A DNA stretch of 29,950 nucleotides from Spirogloea muscicola (GCA_009602725.1 WELB01000005.1:1-29950); one strand, 5' to 3'. Numbered from the stretch's first letter, positions 1 to 10,574 are shown. Translations and numbers: made by a program. Notes: generated by a model not told the origin, from the letters alone.

Positions 1-37
1 CGGCGACGGCGGCGGCGGCGGCGTGCGCCGCCGCCAT
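1..37 (-). CDS. Possible alanine-rich N-terminus, off the left edge
   Basis: An ATG on the reverse strand at 37-35 opens a frame of alanine codons (M-A-A-A-H-A-A...) that runs off the window start. The GC-rich surroundings resemble the starts of the other genes here. Only 12 codons are visible and the run is a simple GCC/GCG repeat, so it may equally be a non-coding CGG repeat. No function can be given. Confidence 0.2.
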   Translation of the reverse strand, partial: MAAAHAAAAAVA

Positions 38-599
38 CGCGGCGGGACAAGGCCGGGTGTCGAGCGGAGCGATGGAGGGCCGGATGCAGGGGAGGAAGAC
101 GGCGAGGCGAGGCCCAACGGGCCGAGGGTGTGAGCCGCCAGCTGCAGCGGCCAGGCCGTCCTGCTCCGGTGGCGACGCCCCAAGACTGGACGGCAAACTC
201 TCGGGCCCCGTGCCACCGCGGGGGGGATGAAGCGACCCTGGGGCTGGCCCCTCTCACCGCCACTGCTGTCGAATTGGAAGCGCTGCTTCTTCGAAGCGAG
301 GACCCGTGGAGTGAACGAGAAAGGAGAAGTGGCACTCCCAATGGGGGCAAGGGCTGTGAAAAGCGGCTCGAAGGGGCCAAATGATGGAAGGCCTTAAAAA
401 GCGCTAAGCAGATACGAATGGGCCTGAAGATGCTATGAGAAAAGGCGCGTGGCGCGCGCGCGAGTGTATTTCCAAGCTGGAGCAGATACAGTGCTCCTGC
501 TAGGCAAAGGAAGTGCACACAACGGGGCTGCAGGAAGCGAAGTGCGACGAAGAAGTGCAAAGCCCTGGGGCTACGGACACTGGGAAGACCTAGCAGAAG
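38..599. other. No recognisable gene; one hairpin-type repeat
   Basis: No convincing coding region is seen. Bases about 320-400 resemble 25570-25680: both carry an AGAAGTGGC-CTCCCAATGGGGGCAAGG-like stretch followed by a GGCTGTGAAAAGC hairpin half and then a CTCGAAGGGG-like stretch. This puts the segment in the dispersed hairpin-repeat family found across the window. Confidence 0.4.
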
Positions 600-1380
600 G
601 GCTCCGCCCATTAAGGATAGGGGCTGGGCAAAGCCAGCCCAAAAAAGAATGCACAAGGGATGAGGGTAAACTGAGGCTGCTGATGTTAAAAGAGCGGCTG
701 TGAAAGCCAGCCAGATGCATACAGGTGTCCGTGACGGAGCCTCAGGCTAGGCAGCCAGGGCGCTCTTGGTAACCCCGTGTCAGCAGTAGGAAGTCAGATG
801 AGCTGAGGGGAGGAAGAGCAGACCCGCTGCGCAAGCCAGAGGCTGCTGCAAGGGCGCGACCAGCGCGGCGATGCAAAGCAAGCGCTTGGGAACGCTGTAG
901 CGACATAGACAAACGCATGCCGTAGCAGGACACAAGACCCAAAGGCACCGAGCCACCGGGAAGGGCTGCACCCTGTTCCCGGCGCCGCTGGTCAGCTTGA
1001 GATGCCAGCAGCGAATGTAACGAGGACCACCGACCCCTGTAACAACCATGGATGTCCATGGCCAGGGGCTAAAAGGTATCACCCGCCGGGTGGTCCTTGT
1101 ACTCGTGCAACTTCTTCTGTTCGGCCACCTTCACGGCATAGCCGGTCTCAGAAGTTACGGGGCCCTACGTCCGGAAGCTGTCACTTAGGACGACGTCCGT
1201 GAGAAGCCGCTTGCAATCTCCCAGGGGGACGCCAACCAGATCGACACGCCGCGTCCGAGGGACCCCGTTGCGGCTGGACGGGCGTGAAGGGAAGGGGAGT
1301 CGGCCAGCACTGGCGAGGCCTGCACACATTGCAGCCGGCCATGCAGCACTGGCCACGACAAGCCCGTGCTTACTGCGAGC
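600..1380 (-). mobile_element. 5'-truncated, decayed LINE fragment with endonuclease core and tail
   Basis: Read on the reverse strand, about 1290-1165 encodes TRRVDLVG followed by LLTDVV, matching the restriction-like endonuclease core of the longer copies at 14.5 kb and 22.8 kb. About 1125-1066 encodes KKLHEYKDHPAGDTF, equivalent to RKHANHPVGDEF in the 14.6 kb copy. An in-frame TAG follows, then PLAMDIHG and the conserved C-terminal tail SLQRSQALALHRRAGRALAA ending LLTRGY near 783. The usual stop after RGY reads CAA here, so the frame runs on to 742. The 3' untranslated part ends in the hairpin at 621-640. The fragment is dead: frameshifted, stopped and lacking the reverse transcriptase. 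Confidence 0.7.
621..640 (-). repeat. LINE-tail hairpin
   Basis: GGGCTGGGCAAAGCCAGCCC, a near-perfect stem-loop with 7-base arms, followed on the + strand by an A-run and GAAT. It is the same motif as at 10605, 10780, 15190, 20108, 23644 and 23744. Confidence 0.75.
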
Positions 1381-2124
1381 ACGCGCTCAGCTGGTCATCT
1401 TGTTTAGAGCCGTAAGCATGATAAGGGCTTGCTTACCTCTTGCGTAGATCTCCACAGCAATCACAGCCGGTCGTGAGCTCGTTAGAGTCGGAATATACAT
1501 TCCTTGGTGCTGAGGTTGGGCCTACACCTGCAGTCTGGCTGGCCAAGCAAGAAGTGGTAATACTCCCGTCGCCACTTCAAGGACGGCGGCAGTTTGCGTG
1601 CTCACAGTGTCCCTTTGCTTGACTGAGCCTGATTAAGATCCATCCAACGTACCGTGCGTGGCGTCCCTCACTACATCACAAAGCCATCTTGGAGAAGCGA
1701 GCTTAAGGACGCCGAGTGGGAGCAAAGAAACGCTCATGCTGGTCACCAAGAATGGGCCATCAAGAACATCTGAGTTGACGGCCCGAGCTCAGGAAAAGTA
1801 TACAAGTAATTGTGTATTGCGCCGCAGGTCTCAGGTGAATATGTGCTAGATAGTGTCCGGTGCAAGATGAAGTCCAGGGCAGGTGATCACAAGATGGCAA
1901 CCGCGAGCACTCTGACACATTGCAGAGCCGAGCGGAAGGATGGCTGTAGCAGGCTGCACAGCCCATCGCCTGAGTGCCTCCCTCTTAGACCCAAGCCTAG
2001 CTTCATCGGTGGACCGGCAGTCAGCCTGCCAACTGCGACTTGCTTCCGCCCTTTCTTTCTTGCTCTCTAAGTCAGCAGCCCTCAGCCTGTCAAGTACCAC
2101 CCTACACAGTGTCCTAAATTGCAG
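1381..2124. other. No gene recognised; two weak coding hints on the + strand
   Basis: Two stretches have protein-like composition but no family I recognise. On the + strand 1634-1773 reads RGVPHYITKPSW, then ELKDAEWEQRNAHAGHQEWA and a TGA at 1771; its hydrophilic, Trp/His-rich makeup would suit a terminal exon. At 1816-1870 VSGEYVLDSVRCKMKSRA lies between an AG acceptor and a GTGATC donor. I could not join either to a start or to each other, so neither is called as a gene. Confidence 0.3.
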
Positions 2125-2591
2125 AAGGAGCAAAGCCCAAAGCGCACACTATACTGCAACCTCTCCGCTGTTGCATGCATTGGATTGTACAGTTTGTCAG
2201 GTGAGCATTTTGCTGCTTGGCAGTAAAGCATGTTAGCGTGACACCTCTTCATTGGGCGATTGCAGGGCATGTTGAGCTGAGCTTACGGACAGAGGTCATG
2301 CTCCTCTCTCTTTCACTTCTGACTAAGTCTCTCAAGGTGTGGCACTCACGTCACACTCCTTGCCAAAGCAAAGGCTAAGCAGCTTCTTCCATGGCCAAAG
2401 AGGTGGCACAGTTGTGCTTTCTAAATATTTCCTCTGCACCACCTGTGACTCTGCCCTCATGCCTTTATTTCCTGCAGTTCATGCACCAACAAGCTGCCCG
2501 CTCCTTGAGCTACCTTCCTCGGCTAATCCATGGTGATGCATGCCCCAGATTGCAGCTGCGTCAGGTCCAGCAGTACCGCCTACAAGCTTGA
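2125..2591 (+). CDS. Candidate three-exon 3' part of an unrecognised gene
   Basis: Three candidate exons join in phase on the + strand: 2125-2200 (after TTGCAG, before GTGAGC, leaving phase 1), 2266-2336 (after TTGCAG, before GTGTGG) and 2478-2591 (after CCTGCAG, ending at TGA). Of the three frames of the first exon, only this one stays open across the second. The product would read KEQSPKRTLYCNLSAVACIG, then GHVELSLRTEVMLLSLSLLT, then FMHQQAARSLSYLPRLIHG, with mildly hydrophobic stretches that could touch a membrane. I know no family with this pattern and could not place a start codon; upstream exons would lie before 2125. Chance open frames in AT-poor DNA are the main alternative. Confidence 0.3.
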
Positions 2592-2739
2592 ACATACAAC
2601 CATCCCATGCTGGGCATTGTGACAATTAGTGAGGAAACTGTGGCAAGAAGGTCACTTTGTCCGAGCCACGACACGTGTGCTCTGCCTACCTTTGGTTGCA
2701 AGTAGTTGCATGCATTTGCCATGGGCTCGAGGTCAGATT
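2592..2739. other. Short stretch with nothing recognised
   Basis: No coding signal or clear repeat is seen between the candidate gene and the LINE tail. Confidence 0.4.
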
Positions 2740-3020
2740 GAAAAGGCGCAAATATGCGCATGTAATGAAGGGGAGGCCAAATCAAGCCAGTACACGGTTT
2801 GTGAGAAGAACACAGAGAAACAGAACAAGATTACAAGTAAAGGAGGGTGACTCTAGTACCGACGAGTAAGCACGTACATATCTGACAGACTAATCTGGGG
2901 AGCCGGAGCACCAAAGCGCAAGCCAGTGCCTGGCTCAGGGCATAGGTTCAAAGACAGGAAGGTCATGGGCAGAAACTGCACAGACACCCTTACAAGCCGG
3001 AGAAGCCAGAAAGTAGGCGC
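2740..3020 (-). mobile_element. LINE C-terminus and 3' tail fragment
   Basis: On the reverse strand the frame ends PQISLSDMYVLTRRY with a TAG at 2855-2853, matching the SDFLLLTRGY and SDLYV endings of the other LINE copies. The + strand sequence around the stop (CTAGTACC, then CAGAC-GACAGGCTAA-like) recurs at 13432-13506 and 25375-25470. The 2760-2810 part of the 3' tail is also repeated at 4144-4195. Confidence 0.6.
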
Positions 3021-3458
3021 TAGGGCTGAAGCGGGCGCTGTATACGACAGGCCACCTACTGGTCTATCACAGGCGTCCGCCTCTGTGTGCCGTGCTCGTC
3101 GACCCATTGGTATTGTACAGCAACCTCGCCAGCCAGCCCATGCCAGCCGGGTCACCCGAGCTGACTGATAGGAGCAGGCAAGCGGGGCGAAGGGAGCACA
3201 TTGCGCTCGCCACAGGAGTGGCTCGCCCCCACTAGCAAGGGCGGTGCCGTTGCTGCCGCTGGTGTGGTGGCAGTGCTCCTCCTAGGCACGGGCTTGAGTG
3301 GCTCGCCCTTCGGCGGCAGCCTCACGCGGGAGCCTCGGCGCACAGGCGGAGAAGGCCGGGACAGGGCCCTGCCCCGGCCGCCATCGCAAGCTCTCACGCC
3401 CCTGACACGACCTGGCCGGGAAAAGGGCCGAGCACTCAGCCAAGAGCAGGCCCGGCGG
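3021..3458. other. GC-rich spacer without a recognised gene
   Basis: This is the 3' flank of the small membrane-protein gene. Overlapping open frames on both strands follow from high GC and show no protein features. Confidence 0.4.
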
Positions 3459-3731
3459 CTACGACTTGTCCATCCGGACGGACTTCCTGCTGGAGAGCGC
3501 GTCGCCTGAACCGTCGGCCTCATCGGAGTGGAGGGGCGCGACCTGGTCGGCGCGGAGGGCCTTGGCGGCGGCGGCGGCGTCGTCGTGGTCGTCGGAGGGC
3601 CAGGAGGGCTCCTCGGTGGCGGGGGACTTTTGGCAGACGGCGACGAGGACGAGGAGGAGGCCCATGGCGGCGGGCACGACGCAGAGGGCGGCGATGACCA
3701 CGATCTCCGCCACGGACAGGTCCTTGGCCAT
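3459..3731 (-). CDS. Small single-pass membrane protein, unknown family (90 aa)
   Basis: I chose the ATG at 3731 because a hydrophobic helix starts a few residues later, while the frame upstream of it is Pro/Arg/Ala-rich and looks untranslated. Residues about 8-33 (AEIVVIAALCVVPAAMGLLL and following) form one clear membrane segment. The tail, about 34-90, is hydrophilic: it has an acidic patch SDDHDDAAAAAK and a basic, serine-containing end (SSRKSVRMDKS) before TAG. A short lumenal or external N-terminus with a cytosolic tail would fit a tail-exposed type III protein, but topology is inferred. There is no intron. I do not recognise a family. The gene lies 0.9 kb downstream of the PSD gene on the same strand. 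Confidence rests on the helix, the high GC at third positions and the compact frame. Confidence 0.55.
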   Translation of the reverse strand: MAKDLSVAEIVVIAALCVVPAAMGLLLVLVAVCQKSPATEEPSWPSDDHDDAAAAAKALRADQVAPLHSDEADGSGDALSSRKSVRMDKS

Positions 3732-4633
3732 GGCGGCGGCGGGGGGGCTGAGAGGGAGGAGCGAGAGAATGGGAGGGGGTCGGCGGCGGCGGGGACGTCG
3801 GGCTAGCGGGGGCCCCAGGGGCTCTGGGGGCCCCTGTGCGAGGCAGCCTGGCTCTGCTGGCGGCGGGGCTCCGATTCGCCGGGCTCCTGGGAGAGGGGCC
3901 CTCCCCCCCGACGCCCAGGGCCCCAAGCGGCGCGCTTGACGGCCCGGTGAGGCCCGAGCCGAGCCAGCCCAGGCGACAGGCACACGAGTTGCCAGGTCTG
4001 GGACCACGCCAAGGCTGCGAGGGGCCGAGGAAGCAGGGCAAGGACAAAGTGGGCTTCCGTGCCCACGAGTGAGCAACACGCATCACAATCGGAGACAGGC
4101 AGAGAGAAGGTGGTCACCCGAAAGAGAAGGCGCGCGCGGAGCGCATGAAAGCAAAGGGAGGCCAATTCAAGCCAATACATAGTTCAGGCTAAGGGGGCGA
4201 TGGCTGTGAAGGCCAGCTCACAGGAGTCTACAAAGGCTGAAAGGAGTGGAACTGCAACCCAACTGAAGCGAGTGAACACAATGGTTGGCCGCTCAACCAG
4301 CTCTAGACAGCAGCCGCAGCAGCCCGAGGATGAGCTCTTCCAAGACGAAGGTGCCAGTGAAGGCCAGCCCGGGGCGGTGGGCAAGCGAGCTCCACCTCAA
4401 GAGCGAGGGCAGAGGCAGCCAACATCCAGCCCGACCCGAGCGCCCCTCTCGCTGGCTTTGCTCTGCCAGCCCCACGTCCTTGGACGCATTTACCCTCTGG
4501 TGCGCCGATGCTGATGAAGTGGGGAACCCCGCATTTCCACAGCCCAAATGCCCAGCCAGGCCAACCAACGAGCCGATGCGCGATTGAGAACGGGCAGGAG
4601 CATTGGTAAGGAAGCACATCACCACGTCTGCTG
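3732..4633. other. GC-rich 5' flank of the small gene and PSD 3' flank
   Basis: About 3732-4000 is very GC-rich, as expected for a promoter and 5' leader on the reverse strand. Bases 4144-4215 repeat part of the LINE-tail family: the segment AGGGAGGCCAA-TCAAGCCA also occurs at 2770-2800, and GGCTGTGAAGGCCAGC at 4202 is a copy of the hairpin. The rest, to the PSD stop codon, shows no supported coding sequence. Confidence 0.4.
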
Positions 4634-7600
4634 CTAGAGGCGCTCCGCTGGCAGAAAGGACTCCTGAACACTCTCCTCGTCTCCTACAATGCTATCCTTG
4701 CGCTTGGGCCCTTTGAGCTGTTCTCCGCGGGCCACTCCAAGTGTTGTCCCCATTTGGACCAAGGTCTCCAAGGACCGCTCACTGTTGGCCATGAGATCCT
4801 CGTCGAAGGTAATGGCACTCTGTCACAGGATCAGTGCGTACCTCACTCACTCAGCTGCTACATGAGGCCACGTACAGCTGGCAGCAGCCATGTTGCAAGA
4901 TTGTGCAAGTGTACCTCTACCAAGCTTTGGCTTACTAGGCATGACGACGGTGGGGTGGCCCTTGTCTGTCAGCAGCTGAGCTGATGGCCAAGGGTAGAGC
5001 ATTTGGGGGCGCCTGTCACCTCACCTCTTCGAATACACATATGCAGGTGCTTCCTCCAAAGGAGAAAAAACCGAGCTACATTTGTATCACAAACAAGACA
5101 CAAATGTGGAGGTCAAGCCCACTCACGAAGAGAAAGAAGTCATTGGTGCTCAGGCAGCCAGCAACCTTTATTTGTGCCATAGAAGAGCCCCCTTGATTTA
5201 AGATTTTGGATCACTGCATCAACCGATACTACTACCTCAACATCGACTCCAGCAGCTAGCCACTCTCTGTGCCCAAAGTAACCTGCCCAGCCACCCCACA
5301 CAGAGCCCTGACAGGGTGACACAGCTGGGAGACATCGCCACCTCACCTCATCGCCTTTCTGCAACTTGTCTCCTGATCTGCGTGTGAAGGTGATGGAGCC
5401 AACCATTGTGGCCCCGATCGCAACAAAGGCAATCTGAACATAAAGTGGTGCAAAGGCGCTGTCAATCTGCAGGCAGGAGCTACTCCATGCACAGCTGCTG
5501 TTTTCACGAGGTTGAGGCGAACAGGTCAGGACGAAAGGGCACTGCTCCTTACTGAGCCAAAGTGTGGTGTGTGAAGCATCACAATGGCTCGCTTGTTCTC
5601 TGTGAAGACATCACAGTACTTGCTGTTGACAGCGATTGGGTTCACCTGTCACCGAGTCCCCACATTCGAGCAACTCAGAAGACGTATTCGCACAAAGCAA
5701 GTGCACTTAATCACAGAATGTTGAAGGTACACCGGAAAACTAGACTGTGAGCAGACAAATAAGAGATGTTTACATTCAGACAGTGCAGCATACCGTGTAG
5801 AGGTGGCCTGGATCTGGCACCTCCCGGATTGCCCCCACTGTGCAGGTAGAGGGCACATGAAATCTGTGATAGTCCTGAAAGTCTCTCATGCAGCATGGCA
5901 GCAACACCGGACCAGGGATCGGCTCCTGTGCTTCCTCTTCAAGCTCACGAACCTCACCTTGCCCAACTAAATGCAGAAAAGAGGGCAATCATTGACAGCA
6001 TAGTGGTGGGGAGACACTGTGGAAGTTGTGGACCTGCGGTGCAAGACGGAAGACAGCGAGCGATGCGCTCTTGTATTGCTCTCCTAGCTCACTATCAGCC
6101 AGAAGGCCCGCAATTGAAAACTTGCGCCCCTGTACAGAACACATACTCTCATGGCGAATGCAAGTAGAGCTGGCGGTCCATGCAGAGCAATTCTGCAACT
6201 AGACAGCAGGTAGTTTGGTTGGCAATTTATTGTTGGCAGGGCAAGCTGTGGCAGAGGACCTTTATCCATAGGCGCTGCGCCTTGCTGGCATTGGTGAACA
6301 CCATCAAGCGCGAATCGGCAGCGCAGACAGCCACCTTCTCATTGGAGGGCCAAGCAATAGGCCGTGCACCAGCTTTCAGCTTGCGCACGAAGAACTCGTT
6401 GAAAGTCTGCGCCACATCATGCAAGTTGGTTAAATACCATTGCAGGAGTCACGGTGCTGTAAGAAAGAGTGACGGTGCTGTAGATTGAAGGGTAATAGCA
6501 TCATGTGGCAGACCTTAAAGTCACCCACAGTACCATCAATATCGTCCATATCAATTTGGTCCTACATACGCACCAATAGCAGCGTACACCATCAGAAAGG
6601 CAAGCAGGAGAAGGTTAGAAACAGAGTAGCTGGACCTGTCAATGGTATTTGACCTTCTCGATGTCTGTCTGCAATTATTTCCGTCAAATTGGCCGCATAA
6701 GCAGCGTGTCCTGGTGATGCACCTTGAAGAAACAGACAAAGCGAGGAATGTCTTTGACTGACTCTGGGGAGTTCATGCGCACACCCTGCCTCTGAGACAT
6801 GCCTATCAAGAGGCGCTTGGTACCTGCATGTCACGTGCCCATCTCATGATGAGGCACAGGCCAGGCATGAGACTTGGCAGTTCTCCTGTAAGTGCAGGAC
6901 TACTGTCAATGAGTAGTCACCTCTTCACCAGATTGCCTTGTTTGCTTACCTGAATCAAGCAGGCCCAAGCTGAAACTGGACTGGTAGACGGTTCGCATTG
7001 CCAGGAGTATTTTTGAATCGATCAGCTCTTCCTGCAAGCGCCTGGTCCTTCGCTCAAACACCTGCAGCTATTGCACGGTCAGATCTGAGGAGACCGCAGA
7101 GAGAGAACCATTTACAACAAGCTGGCCAGTGATCAGCATCTACAATTTGCTGCAGCCACACATTTGCAGCATCTGCAAAGCAGAACAGCCAGTTCTGGGA
7201 ATGGAGCTGGTATGTTGGGTGCAGAGATTTTACGAGGATGTGGGACGACCGCTGGCCCGACCGGAGACCAACATCATATGATGAGTAGCTCATCCACTCG
7301 CTCAGCTGGAACATCCACCTACATTGAGGAGGCCAGCATGTGCACTTCAATACAGTGTAGTCACCTGCTCTGCCCGTCTCACTGCCTGCTCCGACATCGC
7401 GGAGGTTTAGCTGCACGAGTAGTGATGTGAACCATCGAGCCCTCAATCTGGCCAGGGCGAACCTACCCATAGCTAGCCTGCTTCTCTGTAAGGAAGCCTC
7501 CAGTCATCATGTGCATGCCCGTGCCCTGGTTGAAGCACAGGCTCATGTGGATGACATCGTTGAGCGCGTCGCTGGAACCTAGCGTCTCCCCACACACGGG

Positions 7601-9812
7601 ACATTGCCGCACAAATACCAGCCTGCAGAGCAGAGCTGTCGAAAATTAGCACTTGTTCTTGATCGGCAGCATCTTCAAAGAGAGGGGTTCTGTTTATGCA
7701 CGGCAAAATACGGCAGATTGTTGACCAGAGAGTCGGAAATCTTATTTTACCTCTCGCTGCGCAGAGCAATCAGTGAAGCAAGCTCGTCAGCGTCTACTGT
7801 ACCATCCTGGTTCTTGTCGGCACCATTGTACAGTGTTTCAAGCTGCACGACAGCCCTAGCATGTCTTCTCAGTACTTATAAGCAGTGGTTCAAGGGAGTC
7901 ACACTTCTTCAAGGTGGTGGCAGCAGACAAATGTGGCCAACTAGTGGCGCTTGCCTACATGCAAGCGCCACTGAAAAGTTGGCGCAGAAACTTATGGGTT
8001 TCATAAGTTCCAGTGCATTGGATACAGAATGACAAAGATTTGGACTGAATGATACAACTGCATTCGATATCATAGCAACTCGTGGAAAGTCTGCCCCATG
8101 TGTATATGGAGTTTAGGCATCAGTTGATAGCCCAAAAACAAGGACGATGGAAGGAATTCGACCTCTGTGTCAGTCGTGGAGTTCCCAAACGCTCTCATCA
8201 AATCTCGGAACTCCGTCAGAGAAAGTTGCCCATTCCCGTCATAGTCCTGCTCCAGCAAACCAGCTCAGAGTGAGGGCCAATTCAGGTGCTCCAATTACGT
8301 TATCCAGCCACCTACCAAGACTGGGGACCACAAGTGGCAATGCAGTTGCAGGGTCGTAGGAGGGATAAAGAGAAGGAAGATTACCACAAGTGAGAGAAGA
8401 CTGCGCACAAAATTTCTCTCCATAACTTCAGGTGGCTGCATGACAATGAACCCAGTCGGGACAGCAACAGCAGATCCAAGCTTACTATACTGAAAGTCCT
8501 CGCTCTGGAAGAGCAATTGAGATGCCTTACTTCCGGCAAACGTGAGCCTACAAGTTGCAACAGCAGAATGGTGGCACTGGCCTTGGCAGGTGGATGTGAT
8601 AAAGCAGAATGGATGCGCTTGGGTGCATTTTGGCATTTACCACGGTCGTGCACGTGAGGGTGATGTGACCAACAATGGTGCTGCGATTTGAAGGGTCTCG
8701 AAGCTCAAGCTGCTTGGGCTCCTCTTCAAAGCTTCTTCCCTGCTCAGGATGCGGATGCTGACAGATACCAGTATCACCAATGCCGCAAGTTGTCACCAAG
8801 AAAGGTCCACAATCTGGTCACGCTCTGACGCTTTAAGAGCCTTCAGGAGTCAGCCCTGGGGGCTTGGACAGCATGCAGTAAGTATGGGTTACTTGGGACA
8901 GGGGTAAGTGTGCCCGAGGCAGGTGCTGCTCACAAAAGGTGCAGACAGGTCCAGCTCGCAGTAGCCCACTGCAGTGTTGCTAGTCAGCCTGTTTGTCTGC
9001 TCAGACAGGGCTCGCACAGCAGCAATGAATTGGTCAGTGCAAGCAACCAAGCACACGCTGGCAACTTAGCCCAGCATTTGCACGTGTAGGACTCGTCTTG
9101 TCGGAGTCAAGCCCTGCCTTGTTGGTTGGATACAAGCAACCGAGAGACTGCATAGACAACCAGCCTGCTGCGTGCAGTGTGGGGCTTGGTGCCCTCAGGT
9201 GGTCCATCCTCTCTCAGGATGGACCACTGCTGGGAGGAAGGTGAGAGCTGCTGGCCGCCACTTCACGCCCCGAAGCGGCAGGCCAGAGACACGGGCTCTT
9301 CAGGGACAGGGTGGCTTTGACCTCATAGACGGCGATGCGGGCGAGGCAGGGGCCATCCTTCTCCAGGACCAGCTGCTTCTGAGAGTTCCAAGCGGGCGCG
9401 TCGGTGCTGCAGGGCGTGCAGGGAAGGATCAGGTCAAGTAAGGCAGCCTGATTGGTAGTGTCGCGCTTGTGCTGGCCAAGGCAGTCGTCTGGCCTCTCCC
9501 AGGGCATTGCTGCGAGACGCCAGGAAAGCGTGCAGCTTGAGAGAGCCCAGCGTCAGGCGAGCGAGGCGACAAGGGAAGGTGCCGCACGCCACTCCACTGC
9601 ACTCGCCTGGGCGTGGTGGCAGTGCGGAAGGTCTGCTCGCCCAGGCTGATGCAGGCGAACCAGCGGTCCTCGAAGCCCATCTGCGCGCGCAGCAGCTGCA
9701 CGCACACGATGCCTTGCAGGAGGTCGCGGCGGAAAGGTGCGCGTAGCAGTGGCGGGCGCTGCTTGCCGCGCCCGGCCGCGGCGGAGCCATCGGCGGAGAG
9801 GCAGTTGCCCAT
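4634..9812 (-). CDS. PSD: Phosphatidylserine decarboxylase, C2/EF-hand (PSD2/PSD3) type, 19 exons, complete
   Basis: Converts phosphatidylserine to phosphatidylethanolamine and CO2 with a pyruvoyl group made by self-cleavage. Exons (reverse strand): 9812-9607, 9406-9322, 8996-8934, 8739-8641, 8435-8385, 8246-8163, 7842-7751, 7622-7467, 7318-7234, 7061-6950, 6823-6723, 6561-6514, 6406-6260, 6129-6034, 5874-5794, 5645-5553, 5433-5347, 5075-5025, 4819-4634. They sum to 1923 nt in one frame, 640 aa, about the size of Arabidopsis PSD2. In order: MGNCLS acylation-type start, C2 domain (about 34-150), EF-hands DYDGNGQLSLTE (169-180) and DKNQDGTVDADE (205-216), a C-x2-C-x14-H-x3-C zinc site (234-256), then the catalytic part with Asp425 (AAD), DYHRFH (476-481) and FGGST, where cleavage precedes Ser571. 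Intron 1 is GC-AG. The exon 4 start has an in-frame alternative at 8757. Plant relatives sit on ER or tonoplast; location here is inferred. Confidence 0.93.
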
Positions 9813-10129
9813 TCGAGAGGGGTGGCGGTAACGTGGCTGGCAGGCCGGACTGCTTCGTCCTCATCTCCCACCCCTAATTACTCCCAATGAGAAGCGCAGA
9901 ACCTCCCAGCTTTTCAGGATTGGCTTTCACAGCCATCGGCCCCTCTCGGGAGAGCTTTCCTCTATTCTGGGCTAGCCTTTCCTAGCCATCGCCGTCTACT
10001 GAAGGAGTGTTTCTTCTCCTTCTTCTTTAGCCATCGCCTGCTTCTGGAAGAGCTTCTGAATAGCTGCTAGTCAACCTGACCTGCAGCTGTTGCCTAGGGT
10101 CACTGGGTGGCTCTTTGGAGTCACTGAGT
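9813..10129. other. PSD 5' flank
   Basis: This is the upstream region of PSD and must hold its promoter and 5' leader, but no TATA-like or other element stands out. Bases 9915-9930 (GGCTTTCACAGCC) and about 9970-9995 resemble reverse-oriented hairpin halves of the dispersed repeat, so repeat sequence comes within about 100 bases of the PSD start codon. Confidence 0.35.
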
Positions 10130-10290
10130 AGTTGGGTTACTGAGTGATACGTAGCTGCTTTGTTTCTTGTTGTGCTTGTTTCTCTTAGCGCTTCCCCTGG
10201 CCCCCTTCTCGTACTTTGTTCCTTCTTTTTGGGGCTGGCTTTTCCAGCCCCTATCCTCAATGGGCGAGCCCTTTCTTTTTCTTTTCTGGA
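10130..10290 (+). mobile_element. LINE 3'-tail copy
   Basis: The GTTACTGAGTG start, CTTGTTTCTCTTAGCGCTTC middle and terminal hairpin at 10231-10251 match the untranslated tail that directly follows the LINE stop codon at 15100. No coding part is left. It forms an inverted pair with the tail at 10740-10880. Confidence 0.65.
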
Positions 10291-10388
10291 GTAGCCACTT
10301 GCTATGCTGACTACTGGCACTTCGATCCATCCTTGACGTCGTCCCATTCAACTGAACTGGCCTGTCACAGCTATACGGACGCCTCTTC

Positions 10389-10560
10389 GGAGAAAAGGTA
10401 GCTCCTCCAAAGGGGCGGAGGCTGCGGAGGGCTGTGAACAGTCAGCCCGATAATGAACAAGGTCCAAAGGGCCGAAAGGCGCCAAAGCTCTACAGCTATG
10501 AAAGAAAGAGTCTACAGCAAATGGGAGCTCAGTAATTTCGAGTCAGCAGCGGCAAGGCGG
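10389..10560. repeat. Partial hairpin inverted-repeat element
   Basis: AGCTCCTCCAAAGGGGCGG, then GGGCTGTGAACAGTCAGCCC, then AACAAGGTCCAAAGGGCC and a GGCGCCAAAG stretch match the left half of the elements at 12974 and 24911. The right half is missing. Confidence 0.6.
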
Positions 10561-10574
10561 AGTGAACTGCAGCT

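Noticed and set aside
3732-4079. 206-codon frame extending the small membrane protein upstream
   Set aside because: The added N-terminal part is Pro/Arg/Ser-rich, matches a GC-rich leader, and would place a long basic stretch before the helix. The ATG at 3731 is the better start.
3152-4180. Several 100-190 codon frames on both strands in the GC-rich 3.2-4.1 kb stretch
   Set aside because: High GC removes stop codons in all frames. Only the frame with the membrane helix has protein-like order.
5140-5406. Continuous reading through PSD intron 17, which places a GYF after GDE
   Set aside because: It mimics the family's GYF but loses the FGGST motif. Splicing 5347 to 5075 gives LGFFSFGGST in frame, which fits the family.
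9500-9864. Alternative frames over PSD exon 1, including a 145-codon frame starting at 9871
   Set aside because: Only the frame from 9812 gives the C2 domain start and joins the next exon.
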